Shown here one piece after another: positions 1 to 4,070 of a stretch of 17,043 nucleotides of DNA. The position numbers and the translations under genes are program-made. The notes under the pieces were generated by a model. The model was not told where the DNA came from and did not search any database. It was given only the letters and a program-made list of their open reading frames with translations. The stretch comes from JANYCO01 sp964437245 (GTDB lineage: Bacteria; Bacteroidota; Bacteroidia; Cytophagales; Cytophagaceae): assembly GCA_964437245.1 (NCBI GenBank), contig CAYTGJ010000097.1, forward strand, positions 1-17,043, read 5' to 3'. Every line of letters begins with the position of its first letter. Position 1 is the first letter of the stretch.

Positions 1-2
1 CG

Positions 3-221
3 GGCGGGGCTTCTGCTTATATGATGCAAAAAGTGCTGGAAGAGCAGCATGCCTACCAGTGGCTGGATTCTGCACCGAAAACATTGTCCGCACAAGAGCA
101 CCGTCCTGCTTATGGTACGGATGGAGATTATTATTCCAAACCAAGTGCCGAAGAGGTGTTTGACAGTGTTTATGAACTAATGAGTGAAGCCTATCCGGAA
201 AAATATAAATCTCTGTATTAG
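3..221 (+). CDS. C-terminal fragment of an unrecognised protein (5' end outside the window)
   Basis: An open frame enters from the left edge and ends at a TAG at 219-221. It gives about 72 residues, starting GGASAY and ending with a segment around AEEVFDSVYELMSEAYPEKY. The two ATGs at 21-26 are probably internal, because the frame stays open back to the edge. I do not recognise the family. The visible part is acidic, rich in Tyr and Glu, has no membrane segment and ends in a likely amphipathic helix. The next gene starts 18 bp after the stop on the same strand, so the two are probably co-transcribed. That would tie this protein to the acyl-activating enzyme downstream. The reading frame is well supported; the function is not. 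Confidence 0.6.
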   Translation, partial: GGASAYMMQKVLEEQHAYQWLDSAPKTLSAQEHRPAYGTDGDYYSKPSAEEVFDSVYELMSEAYPEKYKSLY

Positions 222-239
222 GAGCCTTTTGCTTTAACC

Positions 240-1676
240 ATGAATATTTACGAGATCATACAGAAAGCAGCCCTTCAGTGGGGCGACCGTCCTGCTATTT
301 ACGATGAGTACGGGAGCCTTACCTTTAAGGAGCTGGAAAAAGAAGTAGATCAGCTTGCCGGCCGGCTGAAGGCACTGGGTGTTTCCGACGGCAATGCTAT
401 CGGGGTGATGGCGCGCAACAGCCGTCAGTTTATCATCGGGATCTTTGCCGGACTGGGGGCCGGTGCTACCGTGATGCCTTTGTCCCATCAGATGAGAAGA
501 TCGGAAATAGAACAGATCGTAGCGGAGGCCGGACTTCATTTTCTGATAGACGATAAAAGTGCTCCTTTCCAGCCGTTGGAAAGTAAAGAAGAACTCCCGA
601 TGTCGATCGGTGCGTTCCGTTTTGCAGAAACCGGAGCTGGTACAACAGACCGGTTTGCCCCTCATATACAGCATCCGGCTTTTATAAGATTTACCTCCGG
701 TACCACCGGCCGTTCCAAAGGAGTGGTGGTATCGCATCAATCGGTTCTGGAGCGTATAGAAGCAGCCAATAAGGCGTTGCAGCTTGGCCCCGGAGATACC
801 GTTGTGTGGGTACTCCCAATGGCATACCATTTCATGGTGTCGATCGTACTTTATATCCATTATGGTGCGGCGATCGCTATTGTCAAAGATTTTATGGCGA
901 AAACGATCATGGAATATACCAATAAGTGTCATGGCACACTTTTGTACGCTTCGCCGATGCACATCCGTATGTTGGCCGGAGATAGTACGGGCGTGATGCT
1001 GCCCTCTCTCCGGACCGTGATCTCGACTTCGGCAGGTGTTTCGCTGGAAGCTTGTCTTGCCTTTAAAGACCGTTTTGGCATTGATGTTTCGCAGGCATAT
1101 GGAATTATTGAAATAGGATTACCGATCATCAATCATACAAAATCCGCCGAGCATCCGGATGCGGTGGGACATGCATTGCCGGATTACGAAGTGGAGATCC
1201 TGGACGAGGCGAATAATATCCTTCCGGTGGGAGAAGTCGGAAAGCTGGCCATCAAAGGCCCGGGGATGTTTGACGGGTATCTTACTCCTCCTCGGAAGAG
1301 AGAGGAAATTCTGAATGCCGGATGGTTCATGACCGGAGATCTTGCTTCTAAAACAAGATCCGGATTGGTGAAGGTAGAAGGCCGGGAAAAATCAATGATC
1401 AATGTTTCCGGGAATAAAGTATTTCCGGAAGAGGTGGAAACCGTACTGAATGCACACCAGGCTGTTGCGCTCTCTAAGATTTTTGGGAATAAACATCCGT
1501 TGATGGGAGAGATCGTCGAAGCCAAAGTGGTACTCCGCGAGAATCATACTGCTACGGCAGACGAACTGATAACCTGGTGCCGTCAGCGTCTGTCTGCCTA
1601 TAAAGTACCTCAGATCATCCATTTTGTAAAGGAGATCGAGATGACGGGGAGTGGAAAAGTGGTACGCCATGAATAA
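240..1676 (+). CDS. AMP-dependent synthetase/ligase (acyl-CoA synthetase-like, class I adenylate-forming enzyme)
   Basis: A 478-residue member of the ANL superfamily, which activates a carboxylate with ATP to an acyl-adenylate and usually passes it to CoA or a carrier-protein thiol. Visible motifs: the P-loop FTSGTTGRSKG at residues 151-161; an A5-like YGIIE at 287-291; the ATP-ribose Asp367 in GWFMTGD; Arg382 at the hinge (GREKSMINVSG, 381-391); and the C-terminal catalytic Lys473 in TGSGKVVR. The hinge position that is usually Asp (GRxKDxI) is Ser385 here, a mild oddity. At 478 residues it is shorter than typical long-chain acyl-CoA synthetases and ends soon after the A10 lysine. The substrate cannot be read from the sequence. 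The gene starts 18 bp after the upstream stop. It is followed after 48 bp by a 3-hydroxyacyl-CoA dehydrogenase, which suggests acyl-CoA or secondary acyl metabolism. An AGGAG overlaps the upstream stop but lies 14 nt from the ATG. Confidence 0.88.
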   Translation: MNIYEIIQKAALQWGDRPAIYDEYGSLTFKELEKEVDQLAGRLKALGVSDGNAIGVMARNSRQFIIGIFAGLGAGATVMPLSHQMRRSEIEQIVAEAGLHFLIDDKSAPFQPLESKEELPMSIGAFRFAETGAGTTDRFAPHIQHPAFIRFTSGTTGRSKGVVVSHQSVLERIEAANKALQLGPGDTVVWVLPMAYHFMVSIVLYIHYGAAIAIVKDFMAKTIMEYTNKCHGTLLYASPMHIRMLAGDSTGVMLPSLRTVISTSAGVSLEACLAFKDRFGIDVSQAYGIIEIGLPIINHTKSAEHPDAVGHALPDYEVEILDEANNILPVGEVGKLAIKGPGMFDGYLTPPRKREEILNAGWFMTGDLASKTRSGLVKVEGREKSMINVSGNKVFPEEVETVLNAHQAVALSKIFGNKHPLMGEIVEAKVVLRENHTATADELITWCRQRLSAYKVPQIIHFVKEIEMTGSGKVVRHE

Positions 1677-1724
1677 CCTTCACTCGCTTTCTTTTTCATG
1701 TTTATACATTAATAAATTCTGGTT

Positions 1725-2621
1725 ATGAAAAATATTGCAGTGATCGGTTCTGGTACGATGGGAAATGGTATCGCCCATAGTTTTGCGCTGGCAGGATATG
1801 AGGTATCCCTTTTTGATGTCTCGGAAGAAGCTTTGCAAAAAGCACTTAAGACGATCTCTGTGAACCTGGACCGGCAGGTCTCCAAAGGCACTATAGAGGA
1901 AGTAGAAAAAGAAAAAACACTTGGACGGATCCGCTCGTACACCTCACTTCCGGAAGCTGTATCGGGGGCGGATCTTGTTGTAGAGGCCGCTACAGAAAAC
2001 AAAGAAATCAAACGGGATATTTTCAAAAAACTGGATGCACTTACTCCGGAGGAATGTATTCTCAGTTCTAATACTTCTTCAATCCCTATTCATGAGATCG
2101 CAGCTGTGACCCGCCGTAAAGATAAAGTGATCGGCATGCATTTTATGAACCCTGTACCGGTGATGAAACTCGTAGAAGTGATCAGGGCGAAGGATACTTC
2201 AGAGGAAACCTGTGAGCGTATCGGGCAGCTCACCCGGATGCTGGGAAAAATTCCGGTACAGGTCAACGATGCTCCAGGGTTTATTTCCAATAGAATTCTT
2301 ATGCCTATGATCAACGAGGCTGTTCATGCACTGTACGAAGGAGTAGGAGGTGTCGCAGAAATAGATGAGATCATGAAGCTGGGAATGGCTCATCCCATGG
2401 GACCTTTGAGACTGGCAGATTTAATAGGATTGGAGGTTTGTGTATATATCCTTAATGTATTGTATGAAGGATTTGATAAAAACCCGAAGTATGCGCCTTG
2501 TCCTTTGCTGGTAGAGATGGTTGAAGCAGGGGAAAAAGGAGTAAAGACCGGTAGTGGTTTTTATAGTTATGCATCCGGGCAGAAAGAGCCTGTAGTCGCC
2601 AGGCGTTTTGTACAACAGTAG
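1725..2621 (+). CDS. hbd: 3-hydroxybutyryl-CoA (3-hydroxyacyl-CoA) dehydrogenase
   Basis: A 298-residue stand-alone L-3-hydroxyacyl-CoA dehydrogenase. It reversibly oxidises 3-hydroxyacyl-CoA to 3-ketoacyl-CoA with NAD(P) in the cytoplasm. The N-terminal Rossmann fold carries GSGTMG at residues 8-13. The catalytic set known from the family is present at consistent spacing: Ser119 (in SSNTSS), His140 (GMHFMNPVP), Glu152 (KLVEVI) and Asn190 (GFISNR). The C-terminal helical domain ends with KTGSGFYSY, typical of the family. Length is close to the usual 280-300 residues, and there is no fused enoyl-CoA hydratase. It probably shares a transcript with the acyl-CoA synthetase upstream. Whether it works in butanoate metabolism, beta-oxidation or a biosynthetic pathway is not shown. 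Its stop lies 4 bp from the stop of the convergent gene. Confidence 0.92.
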   Translation: MKNIAVIGSGTMGNGIAHSFALAGYEVSLFDVSEEALQKALKTISVNLDRQVSKGTIEEVEKEKTLGRIRSYTSLPEAVSGADLVVEAATENKEIKRDIFKKLDALTPEECILSSNTSSIPIHEIAAVTRRKDKVIGMHFMNPVPVMKLVEVIRAKDTSEETCERIGQLTRMLGKIPVQVNDAPGFISNRILMPMINEAVHALYEGVGGVAEIDEIMKLGMAHPMGPLRLADLIGLEVCVYILNVLYEGFDKNPKYAPCPLLVEMVEAGEKGVKTGSGFYSYASGQKEPVVARRFVQQ

Positions 2622-2625
2622 CAGG

Positions 2626-3051
2626 TTAGAGTTTTTTCCGGTTTTGTTTGACTTGTTTCCTCTTGGCTTTTGCGTCTAGTCTTTTGGCAATGACCGCTTT
2701 TGGCACCCTGGTAGGTTTCCGGGGTTTCCTGATCTTAAAACAAGAAGCTAACAGTTTGTAAAATTTTTCCGCTACTTTTTCCTTGTTTTTGAGCAGACTG
2801 CGTTCTTCATCGCATACGAGTCGTAATTCACCCTCCTGACTGAGTTCCCTGGAAAGTTTTTCGGTGATCTTCTGTTTGAATTCTTCATTCAGTAGGGAGG
2901 AATGGGCGGGAGTCCAGTATAATTCTGCTTTTGAACTGGTTTTATTGACATGCTGGCCGCCTTTACCTCCCGAAAGAGAGGCCTTAAACGTTACTTCCTG
3001 GATGATTCCAAGGGTTTTCCAGGTAGAAGGTTTGTGGTATTCCGGCAACAT
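2626..3051 (-). CDS. arfB: Alternative ribosome-rescue factor ArfB (peptidyl-tRNA hydrolase, YaeJ/ICT1 family)
   Basis: A 141-residue protein with a single release-factor catalytic domain and no codon-recognition domains. The GGQ tripeptide is at residues 31-33, in SGGKGGQHVNKTSSKAEL; it hydrolyses the peptidyl-tRNA ester in the ribosomal A site. The last ~35 residues are very rich in Lys and Arg (RKPRKPTRVPKAVIAKRLDA onward). In this family that tail enters the empty mRNA channel of ribosomes stalled on truncated mRNA. Length matches ArfB (about 140) and is far below RF1/RF2. The ATG at 3049-3051 lies about 16 nt downstream of the predicted start site of its own promoter (3073-3102), so the leader is very short and there is no Shine-Dalgarno sequence. 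The gene is convergent with hbd, 4 bp between stops. Confidence 0.93.
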   Translation of the reverse strand: MLPEYHKPSTWKTLGIIQEVTFKASLSGGKGGQHVNKTSSKAELYWTPAHSSLLNEEFKQKITEKLSRELSQEGELRLVCDEERSLLKNKEKVAEKFYKLLASCFKIRKPRKPTRVPKAVIAKRLDAKAKRKQVKQNRKKL

Positions 3052-3072
3052 ACATATATACTAATAGGGCTT

Positions 3073-3102
3073 CAAAGATACGGAATTAAAGGTGGAATGC
3101 AG
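3073..3102 (-). promoter_or_regulatory. Predicted Bacteroidota-type promoter of arfB
   Basis: On the minus strand TATCTTTG (3080-3073) matches the phylum's -7 box TAnnTTTG exactly. A CTG (3102-3100) sits 19 nt upstream in place of the -33 TTG. The predicted start is near 3067, giving a leader of about 16 nt. The same CTG-N19 arrangement occurs before hisG. Prediction from pattern only. Confidence 0.5.
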
Positions 3103-3124
3103 CGTAGTGCGATAAGGAGTAAAT

Positions 3125-3157
3125 ACAAAAAGACAGAAGGTTTTTCTGCCTTTTTGT
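3125..3157. terminator. Bidirectional intrinsic terminator-like hairpin
   Basis: ACAAAAAGACAGAA (3125-3138) pairs with TTCTGCCTTTTTGT (3144-3157): 14 positions with one A·C mismatch and a 5-nt loop. An A-run flanks one arm and a T-run the other, so it could stop transcription either way. It lies between the candidate small RNA (3177-3327) and arfB's own promoter, separating the two. GC content of the stem is low, so strength is uncertain. Confidence 0.5.
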
Positions 3158-3176
3158 AAAATATCAGAATATCCGG

Positions 3177-3327
3177 AAAAAATAAGCTGCTGGTTGACAG
3201 AGTAACTTCTCGATAGCTTAGAGATGCTGGTACTTAATGCAGCCGTTTAATTGCAGAGATGGTGGTCTCTTACGACGTTGCATTAAGTAATGTCAATGTC
3301 TTGGTATTGCAACCGCAAATACATTTC
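3177..3327 (-). ncRNA. Candidate structured small RNA with its own promoter
   Basis: No protein gene is seen here, but the sequence holds nested inverted repeats. There is a perfect 11-bp stem (TACTTAATGCA 3231-3241 with TGCATTAAGTA 3279-3289) and a 5-bp apical hairpin AGAGA/TCTCT (3255-3259 with 3266-3270). A closing TTGACA/TGTCAA (3194-3199 with 3291-3296) also encloses a small TCTC/GAGA hairpin (3208-3211 with 3221-3224). The result is a possible three-way junction. The repeats fit either strand. The minus strand is preferred because a promoter-like site (3333-3363) precedes it, and a T6 tract (3182-3177) plus a terminator-like hairpin (3125-3157) follow it. I do not recognise it as tmRNA, SRP RNA, RNase P RNA or a tRNA. 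A 6S-like RNA or a riboswitch-type leader cannot be excluded by eye. Confidence 0.45.
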
Positions 3328-3332
3328 TGATA

Positions 3333-3363
3333 CAAAGATAATTTTTTGGAAAATGTCCCACAA
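3333..3363 (-). promoter_or_regulatory. Predicted Bacteroidota-type promoter of the structured RNA
   Basis: On the minus strand TTG (3363-3361) is followed after 20 nt by TATCTTTG (3340-3333), an exact TAnnTTTG box at the usual spacing. The predicted start is near 3327. The -7 octamer is identical to the one at the arfB promoter. Confidence 0.5.
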
Positions 3364-3581
3364 TCGCCCGAAAGAGGTATTTTTTGAAGCATAAAGTGGC
3401 CAGCACCTTCCTTTTTTCTGATTATATAGTGGTTAATTTACTGGTAATGAATAGGTAGTGACAGTGTTGAAAAACAGGCAAGAAGCGATGTTCAGGATAA
3501 AAGAATCCTTTGATGCTAAAATTTAAATTATTTAATTGATTAACAGTGTTTTGTGGTTTATGGAGGAGGTGACTAAAGAAT

Positions 3582-3680
3582 ATGGGCAAAAAAAAACCGG
3601 GAGAAGTACAGAGGGCTCTGCACCATTCTCTCCCGGATCTCTCAACCAGCTATGGAACTTTAAATGCTTATTTAAATTAA
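3582..3680 (+). CDS. Possible 32-codon small ORF with a strong Shine-Dalgarno sequence
   Basis: ATG at 3582 opens 32 codons to TAA at 3678-3680. The peptide begins MGKKKPGEVQ and ends LNAYLN; I recognise no family. AGGAGGTGA (3564-3572), a 9-nt match to the 16S rRNA tail complement, lies 9 nt upstream, which is ideal spacing. That is rare in Bacteroidota, where translation usually does not rely on such pairing. Against it, the ORF runs through hairpin copy 1 and over the A9 run. The second hairpin copy (3706-3764) differs by 1-nt indels that break this frame, so RNA structure rather than peptide is conserved between copies. No promoter is seen upstream on this strand. Confidence 0.2.
   Translation: MGKKKPGEVQRALHHSLPDLSTSYGTLNAYLN
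3588..3657 (-). repeat. Hairpin element copy 1, ending in T9
   Basis: The outer stem is CCGGGAGA (3597-3604) with TCTCCCGG (3629-3636). The inner stem is CAGA/TCTG (3609-3612 with 3617-3620) around GGGC. The 19-mer CTCTCAACCAGCTATGGAA (3639-3657) is on the plus-strand 3' side, so it comes first when read on the minus strand. On the minus strand the outer stem runs directly into T9, the classic form of an intrinsic terminator. Confidence 0.65.
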
Positions 3681-3701
3681 CAATTTTTCATAGCTTTTAA
3701 T

Positions 3702-3764
3702 AAAACCGGGAGAATACAGAGGGCTCTGTATTATGTCTCCCGGAACTCTCAACCAGCTATGGAA
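3702..3764 (-). repeat. Hairpin element copy 2
   Basis: It has the same outer stem (3706-3713 with 3736-3743), the same inner core CAGAGGGCTCTG and an identical 19-mer at 3746-3764. The inner stem is longer and perfect here (ATACAGA with TCTGTAT, 7 bp). Copy 1 has GTACAGA against TCTGCAC, so the outermost pair changes from G-C to A-T while pairing is kept. On the minus strand it is followed by TTTTATT, a weaker T-tract than in copy 1. Confidence 0.65.
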
Positions 3765-3809
3765 AACTGTTAATGTTAAATATTTTTTGCTTTTAAAGAA
3801 CTTCTTGTA

Positions 3810-3840
3810 CAAACATACTAAAAATGATAACTAACGTCAA
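3810..3840 (-). promoter_or_regulatory. Predicted Bacteroidota-type promoter of the tandem-hairpin RNA
   Basis: On the minus strand TTG (3840-3838), 20 nt, then TATGTTTG (3817-3810), an exact TAnnTTTG box. The spacing is identical to that of the promoter at 3333-3363. Confidence 0.45.
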
Positions 3841-3945
3841 TAGTTTTTTGAAAAAAATATCAAATATTTATCATAAATATTGTAGGAACGTAAGGGAGAG
3901 GGGGATAGCGAGTGGGAATGATATAAGAAAAAAACAGGAATGAAT

Positions 3946-3969
3946 AAGGCTGTTTCTGTTGCCTTTTTT
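3946..3969 (+). terminator. Weak terminator-like hairpin upstream of valS
   Basis: AAGGC (3946-3950) pairs with GCCTT (3961-3965) across a 10-nt loop, followed by a T6 run (3964-3969). An overlapping pairing AAACAG/CTGTTT (3932-3937 with 3950-3955) is also possible. The only plus-strand candidate that could end here is the small ORF at 3582. The stem is short. Confidence 0.25.
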
Positions 3970-4028
3970 AAGAGAGATTTTATAGTCAGTATTTTCCCTT
4001 ACAAAAACTAGTCAGAGGGCTAAACAGC

Positions 4029-4036
4029 TAAATTTG
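4029..4036 (+). promoter_or_regulatory. Predicted -7 box of the valS promoter
   Basis: TAAATTTG matches TAnnTTTG and lies 34 nt before the valS ATG, so the leader would be roughly 28-30 nt. No clear TTG is seen at the -33 position. The rest of 3841-4028 is AT-rich and shows only the weak hairpin at 3946-3969. Confidence 0.45.
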
Positions 4037-4070
4037 CTTATATTTACCGCCTGAAAATTATTTTCTGAAA

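Larger units (their letters stand above)
3588..3804 (-). ncRNA. Candidate minus-strand RNA locus carrying two tandem hairpin-terminator units
   Basis: A promoter-like site at 3810-3840 would start an RNA near 3804. It would read a 5' segment, hairpin copy 2 (3743-3706) followed by TTTTATT, a ~45-nt AT-rich spacer, then hairpin copy 1 (3636-3597) followed by T9 (3596-3588). Full read-through gives about 217 nt; termination after copy 2 gives about 100 nt. Each hairpin is preceded on this strand by the same 19-nt sequence. No ORF with family features is seen. This could be a regulatory sRNA pair or a duplicated attenuator. The strand is inferred from the T-runs and the promoter match. Confidence 0.4.

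Noticed and set aside
234..962. A 242-codon open frame on the minus strand opposite the acyl-CoA synthetase
   Set aside because: A shadow frame. Composition is implausible (many Cys, His and Arg) and the plus strand carries all ANL motifs.
3177..3327. A tmRNA gene beside the other ribosome-rescue gene arfB
   Set aside because: No tRNA-like acceptor/T-arm sequence and no tag ORF; the segment is also far shorter than tmRNA.
3588..3764. A CRISPR array or insertion-sequence ends
   Set aside because: Only two copies, each palindromic with T-runs, no regular unique spacers, no cas or transposase gene and no target-site duplication seen.
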